The notes: generated by a model not told the origin, from the letters alone. Numbered from the stretch's first letter, positions 35,268 through 45,231 are shown. The stretch: DNA of 64,000 nucleotides from Myxococcales bacterium (GCA_028287135.1 JAQBQE010000002.1:1-64000), one strand, 5' to 3'. Program-made: numbers and translations.

Positions 35268-36121
35268 GCGAACCCGAGCTCGCGGCGGTAGCGCTCGAAG
35301 CAGCGCCGGCCGGCCTCGAGGCGGAGCAGGGCGCCCTCGGCGATCGCCTGGGCGGCGCCAGGCTCGCTCTCGACGATCGGACGAAGGACCTCCGCGTTCC
35401 ACGCCGCTGAATGCTTGATGTCGAGCGTGGCGTGAAGCGCGAAGTAATGGCGCGCGTGCGAGGCGATCCGCAGGCGCTTGAGCCCGGCGTTGACATGGAC
35501 CGCACGTCCCGGCGCCGTCAGCTCGATCACACCGAGTGCGCCGAGCGACTGATAGGCGTAGCGGCGATTCGCTGCGAGCCCGAGCATGATGTTGCCGAGC
35601 GCGAGCGATTCCCACACGATCGGAACGCTCGCCTCGAGCGACGCGAGGTCGACCGCGATCGCGAGCCGCGACAGCATCGGGCCGTGCATCCCGCCGGCCG
35701 TGCCTCGACCCATCTCGTCCCAGTAGTTGCGGGCGAGCTCGAGCTTGGGTTGCTCACCGAGCTTGAGCTGGCTGAGTGCGACGAGATCCTCGAAGCCAGC
35801 CTCGCCGGCGACCTCCTGGCGGAGGAACCAGCGCATCTGCTCGACGGTCGCGGTCGTCGCGAGCCACGGAAACAACGGGTCGTTCTGGCCCGGGCCGGTG
35901 GCCGCGAGCGCCTCGTACCACGCGATGAACCGATCGGGGTCGGTCGGCACGGTCGCCACGTGGTCGCGGAGGGTAGCGCGCTCGCCCTCGATCGCCTCGA
36001 CCTCGAGGAGGCGCAGCGCGTGCTCCCGCTCGAGCTCCGCGCGCCAGTCGCTGCCGGGAAGTCGCGGAGTCAACCGGTCGTGGTTGAGGTCGGCGAGCCT
36101 GCGATGAAGCACTTCTGACAT
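35195..36121 (-). CDS. Haem-oxygenase-like iron-containing redox enzyme (HDO superfamily)
   Basis: A 308-residue, all-helical protein. Metal-ligand patterns match the haem-oxygenase-like di-iron oxidase group: Glu in RQEVAGEAGFED, GTAGGMHGPML, and the paired HxxxDxxH in ALHATLDIKHSAAW. Members oxidise amines, fatty acids or amino acids (for example BesC, SznF, UndA). The substrate is unknown. ATG 36121 is chosen, with a TATCCA box about 7 nt upstream on the reverse strand. It neighbours an ATP-grasp ligase and a methyltransferase, a combination seen in small-molecule pathways. Confidence 0.7.
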   Translation of the reverse strand: MSEVLHRRLADLNHDRLTPRLPGSDWRAELEREHALRLLEVEAIEGERATLRDHVATVPTDPDRFIAWYEALAATGPGQNDPLFPWLATTATVEQMRWFLRQEVAGEAGFEDLVALSQLKLGEQPKLELARNYWDEMGRGTAGGMHGPMLSRLAIAVDLASLEASVPIVWESLALGNIMLGLAANRRYAYQSLGALGVIELTAPGRAVHVNAGLKRLRIASHARHYFALHATLDIKHSAAWNAEVLRPIVESEPGAAQAIAEGALLRLEAGRRCFERYRRELGFAQIQPSRVSSDSPAVRSASPMSLR

Positions 36122-36202
36122 CACGTTCTGGATACCTTGCGGCGGGAGTTCACGTAGTCGGAGCAAAGTGAGCCATCAGCGAGGGCCGCTGCGCATGCGG
36201 CA

Positions 36203-37132
36203 TCAGAGCACGGTCGCGACCGCGGCCACCACGGCGATCCGGTCCACACCACCGTAGGTCGGGATCTCGAGCTCTTCTCCGAACACATCGGGGTCGAGCT
36301 CCTCGTAGCTCCAGCGCGCCGCGTGGCGCTCGAGGACCGGGGCGATCGCAGCGCGGACCCGGTCGACGCCGTCGACGATCGGCGCACCGGTGTAGAGGAT
36401 CAGTCGCCCACCAGGCGCGAGGCGTGCGAGTCCCTCACGGACGATCCGGACCCCGAGGCCGATCCCGAGCTCGCCACCGCCGTTGCGATAGACCCGGCCG
36501 GCCGGATCGAGGAGGTACGGCGGGTTTCCGATCACCAGATCGATCGTGCCCTCCACGGGCGCGAACAGATCACCGAGCACCAGCTCGACGCGGTCGGCGA
36601 TGCCGGCGATGTGCGCATTGACCCGCGCGAAGCCGAGGGCGTGGGGGTTGATGTCCGCCAGCACGATCCGGTCGACGCGATCGGCGAGCGAGAGGCCACC
36701 GACCCCCGAGCCACATCCGACGTCGACCAGCCGCTGTGCGCGGTCGACCACGCGGCGGTTCAGGGCGCAGAACCGATACGTGTCGGGGCCGAAGAACACC
36801 GCCTGCTCGTCGGTCGTCGGATACGCCGAGTGGACGTAGAGCCCACCGCTCAGCGTCGAGAACCGCACGCGACTCGCGAGCAGGCCGTCTCGCTCGATCA
36901 CCGCGTCGGCGCGCCGCAGGTCCGTGAGGAGCGCGGCGGGGAGCAGGGATGGCTCGAACGGCCGGCTCCACCCGAACACGTCACGCAGCGATCGCGCGCG
37001 CGCCGCCTCGGGGCGGGCGTTGACCCGGCGATGCGTCTCGGGTGTCACCGTCGTGAACTCGTACCCGACGTCGCGCAACCGGTGCCCGACCGCGACCAGT
37101 CGGCGCTGCGCTTCGGTGAGGTCGGTATCCAT
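36203..37132 (-). CDS. SAM-dependent methyltransferase with NPPY motif
   Basis: A 309-residue protein. SAM-binding motif VDVGCGSGVGGLSL is followed by acidic LADINPHAL and the catalytic NPPY (LVIGNPPYLLDP) typical of HemK/PrmC, RsmC and N6-adenine or N5-glutamine methyltransferases. An N-terminal 110-residue domain (FGWSRPFEPSLLP) precedes it. The substrate could be rRNA, a release factor or a small molecule. ATG 37132 has a TAGTGT box 7 nt upstream on the reverse strand, and the promoter region is shared with the divergent phosphatase gene. Confidence 0.8.
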   Translation of the reverse strand: MDTDLTEAQRRLVAVGHRLRDVGYEFTTVTPETHRRVNARPEAARARSLRDVFGWSRPFEPSLLPAALLTDLRRADAVIERDGLLASRVRFSTLSGGLYVHSAYPTTDEQAVFFGPDTYRFCALNRRVVDRAQRLVDVGCGSGVGGLSLADRVDRIVLADINPHALGFARVNAHIAGIADRVELVLGDLFAPVEGTIDLVIGNPPYLLDPAGRVYRNGGGELGIGLGVRIVREGLARLAPGGRLILYTGAPIVDGVDRVRAAIAPVLERHAARWSYEELDPDVFGEELEIPTYGGVDRIAVVAAVATVL

Positions 37133-37175
37133 CGCGCCGACACTACCGACCACTGGCCGTGGCGCCTAGCCCTGT

Positions 37176-37181
37176 TAAGGT
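37176..37181 (+). promoter_or_regulatory. -10 element, leaderless
   Basis: TAAGGT lies 6 nt before GTG 37188. No clear TTG-type -35 was found (CTGGCC at 37153-37158 is the closest). It faces away from the divergent TAGTGT box of the methyltransferase gene. Confidence 0.35.
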
Positions 37182-37187
37182 GAAGCA

Positions 37188-37970
37188 GTGAGCGCGACCC
37201 AGGCGCAGCAGAGCATCGAGACCTGGCCCGAGCGGCTGTGGATCGTGCGGCACGGCGAGAGCGCCGGGAACGTCGCGCTCGCGGCTGCCGAGAAAGCCGG
37301 ACTTCCAAGGATCGAGATCGATCATCGCGATCAGGACGTGCCGCTCTCGGAGCTCGGCCGCGAACAGTCCCGCACGCTCGGCCGCTGGTTCGGCTCGTTG
37401 CCCGAGGCCGACCGGCCCACCGTGGTCGTGTGCTCGCCGTTCGTTCGAGCGATGCAGACCGCGGAGCTGCTCGTCGAGTCGGCAGGGCTCTCGCTCGCGG
37501 GGCCCGTGATGGACGAGCGGCTTCGCGAGAAGGAGTTCGGTCACCTCGATCGGTACACGAAGGCCGGGATCACGGCGCAGTTTCCCGACGAGGTCAGCCT
37601 GCGAGAGCGGCTCGGTAAGTTCTACTACCGGCCGCCGGGTGGCGAGAGCTGGTGCGACGTGATCCTGCGGTTGCGGAGCTTCGTCGACTCCGTGCAGCTC
37701 CAGTTCCGCCACGAGCGCGTGCTCGTCGTCGGGCACCAGGTGATCGTGCTGTGCTTCCGCTACCTGCTCGAGCGGATGACCGAATCGCAGATCCTCGCCA
37801 TCGATCGCGAGAAGGACGTCGCGAACTGCTCGGTGACGTCGTACGTGCTGCGCACCGACGCAGCCGGTCGACCGTCCCTCGATCTCAGCGCGTACAACTT
37901 CGTCGCGCCGCTCGAGGCAGCGGACACCAAGGTCACGAAGGAGCCGGATCGCCCGGCGAAGCTCGAGTGA
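37188..37970 (+). CDS. Histidine phosphatase family protein (phosphoglycerate-mutase-like)
   Basis: A 260-residue cytoplasmic protein with the catalytic RHGESAGN motif near residue 21, LSELGREQ, CSPFVRAMQTAE and the second His in VVGHQVIV. The family covers phosphoglycerate mutases and broad phosphatases; the substrate is not determinable. GTG 37188 is the start. Its stop overlaps the NAD(P)H-hydrate dehydratase start by 4 bp, linking it to metabolite repair or nucleotide salvage. Confidence 0.88.
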   Translation: MSATQAQQSIETWPERLWIVRHGESAGNVALAAAEKAGLPRIEIDHRDQDVPLSELGREQSRTLGRWFGSLPEADRPTVVVCSPFVRAMQTAELLVESAGLSLAGPVMDERLREKEFGHLDRYTKAGITAQFPDEVSLRERLGKFYYRPPGGESWCDVILRLRSFVDSVQLQFRHERVLVVGHQVIVLCFRYLLERMTESQILAIDREKDVANCSVTSYVLRTDAAGRPSLDLSAYNFVAPLEAADTKVTKEPDRPAKLE

Positions 37971-38884
37971 CGCGCCGCGCGAAGCCCGGCCTACGACCGA
38001 CCGCGGTCACGCCGGCACTGCTCCGTCGGTGGGCACTGCCCTCGCTCGACGAACGGCTCGGCAAGGTCGCGCGCGGTCAGGTGCTCGTGATCGGCGGCTC
38101 CGACGAGATTCCCGGGGCGGCGATCCTTGCTGCGATCGCTGCGCTCCGTGCGGGCGCCGGAACCCTGATCGTCGCGACCAGCACGCGCAGTGCATCGCCG
38201 GTGGCGGTGGCCGTCCCCGAGGCCCGGGTGATCCGTCTGCGCACGACCAGCAAGGGTGAGCTCGCAGCGAGCGCGGTGGGTGGCCTGCGCGCCGACATCG
38301 CGCGCAGCGACGCGATCCTCGTCGGCCCGGGAATGCGCGATGGCCGGGTGACCACGGGTGTGATCGCCGAGCTCCGCAAGACGGAAGGCGCGGCGACGCT
38401 GGTGCTCGACGCCGGCGCGCTCGACGTGGTGGCGACGCTGCGGCCCGCCGCACGGGCGCCTCGCGCGCTGATCACACCGCATCCCGGCGAGATGGCGAAG
38501 CTGCTCGACATCGACGTGGCGAGGGTCCTCGCGGAGCCGCTCACGATTGCAAGGAGCGCCGCTCGTGACCTCGGCGTGACGGTGGTGCTCAAGGGCAACA
38601 TCACGCACATCGCCGCGCCGGACGGCACGTGCTTCATCAACACCGCCGGAAACCTCGGGCTCGGGACGTCGGGATCCGGAGACACCCTGTCGGGGATCAT
38701 TGCCGGCCTGTGCGCACGCGGCGCTGACGCGATGCAGGCGGCGGTGTGGGGCGTCCACGTCCATGCAAAAGCCGGCGAGGTCCTCGCCCGCACGGTCGCA
38801 CCGCTCGGATACCTCGCGCGCGAGCTGCTCGCCGAGGTCCCCGCGTTGATCGGGCAGTACTCGCGGCGCGCTCCGCGCAGGTAG
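37967..38884 (+). CDS. nnrD: ADP-dependent NAD(P)H-hydrate dehydratase
   Basis: Repairs damaged NAD(P)H hydrates. The 305-residue protein matches the NnrD/YjeF C-terminal domain: GQVLVIGGSDEIPGA at the N-terminal part, ITPHPGEMAKLL, VVLKGNITHIAAPDG and the catalytic GSGDTLSGIIAGL. There is no epimerase (NnrE) domain attached, and none is adjacent. GTG 37967 overlaps the phosphatase stop (GTGA). Confidence 0.88.
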   Translation: MTRRAKPGLRPTAVTPALLRRWALPSLDERLGKVARGQVLVIGGSDEIPGAAILAAIAALRAGAGTLIVATSTRSASPVAVAVPEARVIRLRTTSKGELAASAVGGLRADIARSDAILVGPGMRDGRVTTGVIAELRKTEGAATLVLDAGALDVVATLRPAARAPRALITPHPGEMAKLLDIDVARVLAEPLTIARSAARDLGVTVVLKGNITHIAAPDGTCFINTAGNLGLGTSGSGDTLSGIIAGLCARGADAMQAAVWGVHVHAKAGEVLARTVAPLGYLARELLAEVPALIGQYSRRAPRR

Positions 38885-39081
38885 CCAGCTGGAAGGTGCG
38901 CTGGTGCGAAACGCTCCGGTAGCTCGCAGGTAGACGCGACATATCGCTGTACGCATTCACGAGCGATGTGGTCCCCTGGTGTGTCGACCGCAGATGGACT
39001 TCGTGTACGGGCGTCGGCAGAAAGCGTGAGTGGGACTGTGCAAGACGTCGAATCGCTGCTCGTTGTTAGAGACCCCGCCAC

Positions 39082-42000
39082 GTGAGTAACCGCAGCGCGT
39101 TGATCCTCGTGATCGATAGCAATCCGGTCACCCGCAACGTCGTGCGCAGCGCCCTCGGGACCGAGGGTTTCACGGTGCTCGAGGCGAGCGGCGGGCGAGA
39201 AGCGATCGAGATCGCCTCGCAGGCGGCGCCCGACCTGATCGTCCAGGATCTGGCACTTCCCGACATCGATGGCTTCGAGCTGATCGCGCGGCTGCGCTCG
39301 ATCCCGGCGATCGAGAGCATTCCGATCATCGCGTACTCGGGAATGCTGTCGCGGGTCGAGTACGGTCGCGCGGCGAGCCTCGGGTTCACGGACTTTCTCC
39401 AGAAGCCGGTCAATGCCGATCGGTTGCTCCAGCTCGTCGAGAGTCACCTGCCTCATGTGGGGGAGCTCGAGCAGATCGGGCAACAGCGACGCGTCCTCGT
39501 GGTCGATGACAGCCGGGTCCAGCTCAAGCTCACCCGGTTTCTGCTCGCCGATCTGGGCTTCGAGGTCACGACGGCCCTGAGCAGCATCGAGGGGCTGGCG
39601 CTGTTGCGGAGCCGGCCGTTCGACGTGGTGCTCAGCGATGTGTTGATGCCGCAGCCCGATGGCTTCCGGTTCTGTGCCGCGATCCGGAATGACCCGACGC
39701 TCGCGCACGTGCCGGTGGTGCTGATGTCCTCCAACTTCGTCGATCCGGCGGATCGTGAGGTCGCACGCAGGGCGGGTGCAAATGCGATGATCGAGCGCGC
39801 GCCGCGGCTCACCGAGGTGATCGTCGCGCTGCAGCACGCGTTGACCCACGGGCCGCAACCCGCCTCGGGGAGTCTCGAGTTCAGCGACTACAGCGATCGC
39901 ATGCTGCGCCAGCTCGACCGGCAGGTGTCACTCAACGATGCGATCGTTCGGCGGGCCGCGATCCACGCCGCGATCCTGTCGGTGACCAGCGGAATCGCGG
40001 AGACCTTGACCCGCCAGCAGACGCTCGACGATGCGCTTCCGGACGTCCTCACCAACCTCCTCGTGGCGAGCAACGTCGCGCGCGGCGCCTTGTTCATCCG
40101 CGAAGCGGCCGGCGCCCACCCGCAGCTGGTGCTCGCCACCACACAGGGGTTCACCGCCGAGATCGCGGACACTCTGCGAACCTTCTGCGGGCACAAGGCT
40201 GTGTTCGACCGCGTGGCCGGAGCGGTCTCTCCCCTCGTGCTGGGGTCGTCACGAAACCCTGAAGACGTGAAGGCTCTGCTGAGAGCGCTCGCAGGGGAAT
40301 CCGCGCTCCTGATCCCACTGGTCGCAGACCGGGTGTGTCTCGGGATCCTGGTGCTCGTCTCGAGGGGCGAGGATCTGCTCGAGCATGACTGGGCTCCGTT
40401 CGCGCGGAGCATGGGGCTGCAGATCGGCCAGGCGTTCGCCTTGAGCCGGACGATCGCGAAGCTCGCCGAGTCGGAGAGTCGGTACCGGCGGATCGTCGAG
40501 ACCGCGAGTGAAGGCGTGTGGACGATCGACGCGAACGGCGTGACGACGTTCGTCAACGCCCGAATGGCCGCGATGCTCGGCTACGAGGTCGCCGAGATGG
40601 TCGGGCACGTGCCGACGAAGTTCCTCGCACCCGAGGGGATCGTGACGTTCGAGAAGGCGGCGGTCCTCCATCGCGCGCGGCAGCCCGCACAGAGCGAGAT
40701 CCGGTTTCTCCGCCGCGATGGCACCGAGCTGTGGACGATGGTCGGGTCACGCCCGATCTTCGATGGCGACGGGCGACCCGACGGGGTGCTCGCCATGGTG
40801 ATGGATATGACCGAGAGGAGGGCTGCCGATACGGCTCGTCGGCAAAGCGAAGCCAGGTTCAAGGGGCTGTGGGACTCCGGGATGTTGATGATCACCATCA
40901 CCGACCTCGCGGGAAACATCCGCGACATCAATGATGCCGGCGTCCGGATGCTCGGCTACTCGCGCGAGGAGCTGATCGAGGGAACCTCCCGATGGGCCGA
41001 CCTGACGCCGCCCGCGTGGTACGCGATCGATGCGGAGCAGGCCGCCTTGCTCCGGTCCCGAGGGTTTGCATCCTGGGAAAAAGAGCTCGTCCGCAAGGAT
41101 GGGGTGCGCGTGCCAGTGCTCGCGGGAGCCTTGATGATCGAGGACGAGATGGTCGCGATCTCGATCGATCTCAGTGCGGCCAAGCTCTCCGAGCGAGCCC
41201 ACAAGACCTCGGTGGCCGCGAACATGTCGCTGCAGGCCCAGCTCCAGCAATCGCAGAAGATGGATGCGATCGGACGGCTCGCCGGCGGCATCGCACATGA
41301 CTTCAACAATCTGCTGTCGGTCATCCTCAGCTACGGCGAGATGCTCGTCGACGAGCTTCCGGCGAGCCCGGTTCGCGAGGACGTCGAGGAGATCTGTCGG
41401 GCCGGACACCGCGCTGCCGACCTGACGCGGCAGCTCCTGATGTTCAGTCGCCAGCAGGTGATCGAGCCCAAGGTGCTCGACCTCAACGAGCGCCTGCTGG
41501 AGCTCGACAAGATGGTGCTGCGGATCCTCGGTGCGGACGTGGAGGTCCTCTCGCTGCGCGCAGAGCACCTCGGCAGGGTCCACGTCGACCCCGGGAGCAT
41601 CGAGCAGGTCATCCTCAACCTGATCGTCAATGCGCGCGATGCCATGCCCACGGGCGGCAAGCTGACGATCGAGACCGCCAACGTGCTGCTCACCGACGAG
41701 CATGCGATCTCCCATGTCGGCGTGAGACCCGGGCGCTACGTGATGCTCTCGGTCACCGACACCGGAACGGGCATGGACGAGGCGACGCGCGCGCGCATCT
41801 TCGAGCCGTTCTTCACCACCAAGGCCGTCGGCAAGGGGACCGGGCTTGGCCTGGCGACCGTGTTCGGGATCGTCGATCAGTTCCGCGGCGCGGTCCTCGT
41901 CAGCAGCTCGCCGGGGAATGGCGCACGGTTCGAGGTCTACATTCCTCGCGTCGATGCGATGCCGGAGCGTGACGCCTCGTCGGATGCGATCAAGACCTCG

Positions 42001-42387
42001 ATGCGCGGCACCGAGACGATCCTCCTGGTCGAGGATGACGAGCAGGTGCGCAATGTGGCGCGCACGATCCTCCGCAAGCACGGCTACACGGTGATGGAGG
42101 CGAGCAACGCAGGCGAAGCGATGCTGCTCGCAGAGGGTTCCGTCGCGATCGACATGCTGCTGAGCGATGTGGTGATGCCGCAGATGAGCGGGCCCGAGCT
42201 CGCCAAGCGGCTCGCCAAGGGGCGACCCGCCATGAAGATCCTCTGCATGTCGGGGTACACCGACGACAGCATCGTCCGGCACGGCGTCCTCGAAGGCGCG
42301 CTCGCGTTCCTCCAGAAGCCGATCACCTCGGACACGCTGTCGAAGAAGGTTCGCGACCTGCTCGACGCCCCTCACGCACGCAGCTGA
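39082..42387 (+). CDS. Hybrid sensor histidine kinase (REC-REC-GAF-PAS-PAS-HK-REC)
   Basis: A 1101-residue soluble kinase. Two N-terminal receivers (1-125 with [15 protein letters not shown]; 134-255 with [13 protein letters not shown]) are followed by a GAF domain (about 290-455), two PAS domains (about 470-590 and 595-710), HisKA with H739 in [15 protein letters not shown], an HATPase ([27 protein letters not shown]) and a third receiver ([28 protein letters not shown]). The second receiver lacks the usual Lys (MIERAP). GTG 39082 is the start. The gene stands alone; 38885-39081 upstream holds no gene. Confidence 0.9.
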   Translation: MSNRSALILVIDSNPVTRNVVRSALGTEGFTVLEASGGREAIEIASQAAPDLIVQDLALPDIDGFELIARLRSIPAIESIPIIAYSGMLSRVEYGRAASLGFTDFLQKPVNADRLLQLVESHLPHVGELEQIGQQRRVLVVDDSRVQLKLTRFLLADLGFEVTTALSSIEGLALLRSRPFDVVLSDVLMPQPDGFRFCAAIRNDPTLAHVPVVLMSSNFVDPADREVARRAGANAMIERAPRLTEVIVALQHALTHGPQPASGSLEFSDYSDRMLRQLDRQVSLNDAIVRRAAIHAAILSVTSGIAETLTRQQTLDDALPDVLTNLLVASNVARGALFIREAAGAHPQLVLATTQGFTAEIADTLRTFCGHKAVFDRVAGAVSPLVLGSSRNPEDVKALLRALAGESALLIPLVADRVCLGILVLVSRGEDLLEHDWAPFARSMGLQIGQAFALSRTIAKLAESESRYRRIVETASEGVWTIDANGVTTFVNARMAAMLGYEVAEMVGHVPTKFLAPEGIVTFEKAAVLHRARQPAQSEIRFLRRDGTELWTMVGSRPIFDGDGRPDGVLAMVMDMTERRAADTARRQSEARFKGLWDSGMLMITITDLAGNIRDINDAGVRMLGYSREELIEGTSRWADLTPPAWYAIDAEQAALLRSRGFASWEKELVRKDGVRVPVLAGALMIEDEMVAISIDLSAAKLSERAHKTSVAANMSLQAQLQQSQKMDAIGRLAGGIAHDFNNLLSVILSYGEMLVDELPASPVREDVEEICRAGHRAADLTRQLLMFSRQQVIEPKVLDLNERLLELDKMVLRILGADVEVLSLRAEHLGRVHVDPGSIEQVILNLIVNARDAMPTGGKLTIETANVLLTDEHAISHVGVRPGRYVMLSVTDTGTGMDEATRARIFEPFFTTKAVGKGTGLGLATVFGIVDQFRGAVLVSSSPGNGARFEVYIPRVDAMPERDASSDAIKTSMRGTETILLVEDDEQVRNVARTILRKHGYTVMEASNAGEAMLLAEGSVAIDMLLSDVVMPQMSGPELAKRLAKGRPAMKILCMSGYTDDSIVRHGVLEGALAFLQKPITSDTLSKKVRDLLDAPHARS

Positions 42388-42443
42388 GCGCGGGAGAGAC
42401 GTGGGCCACACCCACCGGTAGACGTCCATCCGGTCCGCACACC

Positions 42444-42471
42444 TTGTGGCGGCCGCGCGCAGCCCTACGTT
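42444..42471 (+). promoter_or_regulatory. Candidate sigma-70-type promoter, leaderless
   Basis: TTGTGG (42444-42449), 16-bp spacer, TACGTT (42466-42471), then 7 nt to ATG 42479. Confidence 0.45.
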
Positions 42472-42478
42472 GATCCGA

Positions 42479-43297
42479 ATGCAACGCCCACTCGCCTTGT
42501 TCCTCCTGCTCACAGCGGCTGCGTGCGGCGATGACGGGTCCTCGGGCCCAGATGCCCAGGGCCCCGATGGAAACAATCATCCGCCCAACCCCTCCGGTCT
42601 CGGACCGGCGCCCGTCGCGCTGGGGTCGAGCACCGACACGACCGCCGCAGGCAGCTACGCGATCATCGCCAAGACCGGCATCACGAACGTCACGGGCTCG
42701 CTGATCACCGGCGGAAACCTCGGTCTCAGTCCTGCCGCCGCGAGCTTCGTCACCGGGTTCGCACCGGTCGCAGACGCCAGCGGGATGTTCGCGACGTCGG
42801 TCGCGGTCGCGCCACCGGGGAAGATCTACGCAAGCAACTACACCGCGCCGACTCCGTCGAACCTGACCACCGCCGTGCTCGCGATGCAGACCGCGTACAC
42901 CGATGCTGCAGGCCGCAGCGACCCGGACTTCGTGAACTTCCACAGTGGCGACCTCGGCGGGCAGACGCTGGCGCCCGGCGTCTACAAGTTCGGAACCGGC
43001 GTCACGATCCCGACCGACGTTACGTTCTCTGGCGGAGCGAACGACACGTGGATCCTGCAGGTCAGCAACGATGTCGACCTGTCCGCGTCGAAGCGCGTGA
43101 TCCTCGCAGGTGGTGCCGACGCGAAGAACATCGTCTGGCAGGTCGCCGGCAAGGTGACGGTCCACGCCAATGCTCACCTCGAGGGCGTGGTCCTGTGCAA
43201 AACGGGAATCACCCTGCAGACGATGGCGACCGTTCGGGGGCGACTGTTCGCACAGACTCTCGTCGCGATCGACAACAATGCGATCACGGTTCCGTAG
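42479..43297 (+). CDS. Ice-binding-like (DUF3494) lipoprotein
   Basis: A 272-residue protein from ATG 42479 with lipobox LTAAACGDD. After a short acidic/Pro linker the DUF3494 beta-solenoid begins (about 55-272): YAIIAKTGITNVTGSLITGG, then DLGGQTLAPGVYKFGTGVTI, DTWILQVSNDVDL and VVLCKTGITLQ, all recognisable family blocks. Members bind ice or act as adhesins, and many bacterial versions have no shown antifreeze activity. It lies 28 bp upstream of the selenoprotein gene but probably has its own promoter. Confidence 0.85.
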   Translation: MQRPLALFLLLTAAACGDDGSSGPDAQGPDGNNHPPNPSGLGPAPVALGSSTDTTAAGSYAIIAKTGITNVTGSLITGGNLGLSPAAASFVTGFAPVADASGMFATSVAVAPPGKIYASNYTAPTPSNLTTAVLAMQTAYTDAAGRSDPDFVNFHSGDLGGQTLAPGVYKFGTGVTIPTDVTFSGGANDTWILQVSNDVDLSASKRVILAGGADAKNIVWQVAGKVTVHANAHLEGVVLCKTGITLQTMATVRGRLFAQTLVAIDNNAITVP

Positions 43298-43313
43298 CGC
43301 GTCGTCGGTACGC

Positions 43314-43319
43314 TATGGT
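43314..43319 (+). promoter_or_regulatory. -10 element before the selenoprotein gene
   Basis: TATGGT lies 6 nt before ATG 43326. No convincing -35 was found. The placement supports ATG 43326 as the true start of the signal-peptide-encoding frame. Confidence 0.35.
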
Positions 43320-43325
43320 CGGGCG

Positions 43326-45155
43326 ATGCAGTCCCGCCTCGCCGCGTTCGTCGTCATCGCCGCCGCTCTGCTCGGGGTCGATCCACGCGTCGTGCGCGCC
43401 GGCGGTGCTTGAGCGGGTTGAAGCAATCCAAACCTTCCGGTCGGGAAGGTCGATAACGAGACACTGACGCCAGGCCAGGTCGTGCTGAACCTGACGTGGC
43501 TCGGTACGTACGTGCAGACCCAGCACGACGATCACGAGGATGTGGTCGGGCAGGGCGAGATCGATCTCGTCCACGATCAGAATCTGGTGATCAGCGAGGC
43601 ACGGCTCGCGATCGACATCGGGCTGACGCGGCGATTCGGTGTGTCGATGATGGTCCCGGCCCGGTTCGTTGCGACGTCGATCCGCTACCTCGATACCGGC
43701 GGCGCCGAGGTCGAGCTGGTCCGCCCGGGGATCCATCACCGCAACGAGAGGGTCACGGGACTCGGCGATCCGCTGGTGCTCGGATCCTTCGCGGGACATC
43801 TCGCCGGGTGGCGGCTGACCGCACGCGCGGGGATGTCACTGCCGCTGGGTCGCACCGAGGAGAATCCGTTCGTGCTCGGGGACGTCGGGCTGGCGCACCA
43901 GCACATCCAGCTCGGCACGGGCACGGTGAACCCGGTGTTCGCGGCGGAGGCCGCACGGTCGGCAGGTGCCTGGCGGTTCGGCGTGTTCGCGCTGACCCAG
44001 CAGGTCGTCTACGAGAATGCGAAGGGGTACCAGGCGGGCGATCGCTACGCGGCAGGTCTCGCGCTGCGCCGTCGGATGGGACCACGCTGGAGCTTGCGCA
44101 CCGGCCTCGACGTGCAGGCCGAGACCGCCGAGCGCTGGGACGGGATCGTCCACACGGATGACGGCAATCGCGGTCGGCTCGACCTGATCCTCGGAGCGGG
44201 CGCGTCGTGGTCGGCGACTCCGCGGCTCACGCTCGATCTCGCGGTCAAGATCCCGCTGGTGACCTACGCCGTGGGCGGCCAGCTCGAGATGCCCGCGATC
44301 GTCGAGCTCGGTGCCGCGTGGTCGTTCGGCGGGCCTGCGGTCGAGCCCGACGAGCATGGCGAGGAGCACGAGCACGGGGACCAGCACGACCATGGCGACG
44401 AGCACGGCCACGCCGACGAGCACGACGCTCCGAAGGTCGACACCGCCGGTCTCGACGTCGCCGATCTCGGTGCGCCGGGCGAAGCGGTCGCGCTCGTGCC
44501 GGTGCCGGGCAAGCTGACGATCTTCGACTTCTGGGCACCGTGGTGCGAGCCGTGCAAGATCCTCGAGCCCGCCCTGGTCGAGATCGCACGCGCGCATCCC
44601 GACACCGTCGCGATCCGCCGGATCGATGTCGTCGACTGGGACAGTGCGGCGGCGGCGAAGTACCTGACGCCGGGTGGCTTCAACCTGCCGCACCTCAAGA
44701 TCTACGACGCGCGCGGGCAGCTCGTGCTCGAGGAGAGCAGCGCGACCGGCAAGCTCGAGGCGCTGATCGAGCGCGTCCGCGGGCTCGCGGCACCACGCCC
44801 CACGGCGGCTCCGCCGTCGCCCGTCAGGCCACCAGCACAGCCCTCGACGCCGCCGGTTTCGCGCACGCCGGCACCACCGCGCGCGCTGGCACCGATCGCG
44901 ATCAAGGTGACCGCGAACGGCTTCGAGCCGGCGAACGTCACGGTCCCCCGCGGCACGCCGGTCACCCTTCGCTTCGAGCGCACGACGGAGCGCACGTGCG
45001 CGACGGAGGTCGTGCTCGATCTCGACGGCAAGAAGATCGTCAAGGATCTCCCGCTCCACCAGCACGTCGACCTCACGCTGACGTTCGCGCAGGCCGGCAC
45101 GGTCAGCTATGCCTGCGCGATGAACATGGTGCGTGGGACGATCACCGTTCGGTGA
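43326..45155 (+). CDS. Probable selenoprotein: outer-membrane barrel-thioredoxin-cupredoxin fusion with UxxU motif
   Basis: Read from ATG 43326, the frame encodes a signal peptide (MQSRLAAFVVIAAALLG, ending VRAGGA), then TGA-GCG-GGT-TGA (43410-43421), then continues uninterrupted in the same frame to 45155. Reading both TGA as selenocysteine gives 609 residues with U29-A-G-U32 at the mature N-terminus, followed by SNPNLPVGK. Domains: a beta-barrel of about 270 residues; a His/Asp/Glu-rich linker (about 340-368) that could bind metal; a thioredoxin domain with WCEPCK (C407, C410); a Pro-rich linker; and a C-terminal cupredoxin-type domain (about 525-609) with ERTCATEV and YACAMNM as likely copper ligands. 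If only the downstream GTG 43482 were used, the protein would lack any export signal. A SECIS-like hairpin follows the second TGA. It is likely an outer-membrane redox or copper-handling protein. Confidence 0.7.
43432..43450 (+). promoter_or_regulatory. Bacterial SECIS-like hairpin
   Basis: ACCTTCC (43432-43438) pairs perfectly with GGAAGGT (43444-43450) around the 5-base loop GGTCG. The loop GGUC resembles the E. coli fdhF SECIS apical loop, where G and U contact SelB. The loop is 17 nt after the second TGA and 26 nt after the first, both within the spacing known for bacterial SECIS elements. Confidence 0.65.
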
Positions 45156-45174
45156 AGGTGGCTATCATGGACCC

Positions 45175-45231
45175 GTGGCGGAGGGTCCCGAATCCAGGCT
45201 GGCAGGTCGTACGGTCGCGAACCGCTACTGA
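45175..45231 (+). pseudogene. Remnant of a gene start resembling a Ser/Thr protein kinase N-terminus
   Basis: GTG 45175 opens a short frame VAEGPESRLAGRTVANRY that stops at TGA 45229-45231. The GRTVANRY ending resembles the first residues of myxobacterial Ser/Thr kinases just before the P-loop. A TATCAT box (45163-45168) lies 6 nt upstream of the GTG, so the old promoter seems intact. The rest of the gene is gone. Confidence 0.4.

Noticed and set aside
38077-42576. Reverse-strand frames of about 600 codons opposite the NAD(P)H-hydrate dehydratase and hybrid kinase genes
   Set aside because: No motif, composition typical of antisense GC bias, and complete overlap with confident genes.
43410-43421. 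Two sequencing errors or a simple nonsense pseudogene instead of selenocysteine
   Set aside because: Two independent TGA errors in a UxxU pattern followed by a perfect SECIS-like hairpin are unlikely, and 550 downstream codons remain intact. Not fully excluded without checking for Sec machinery.
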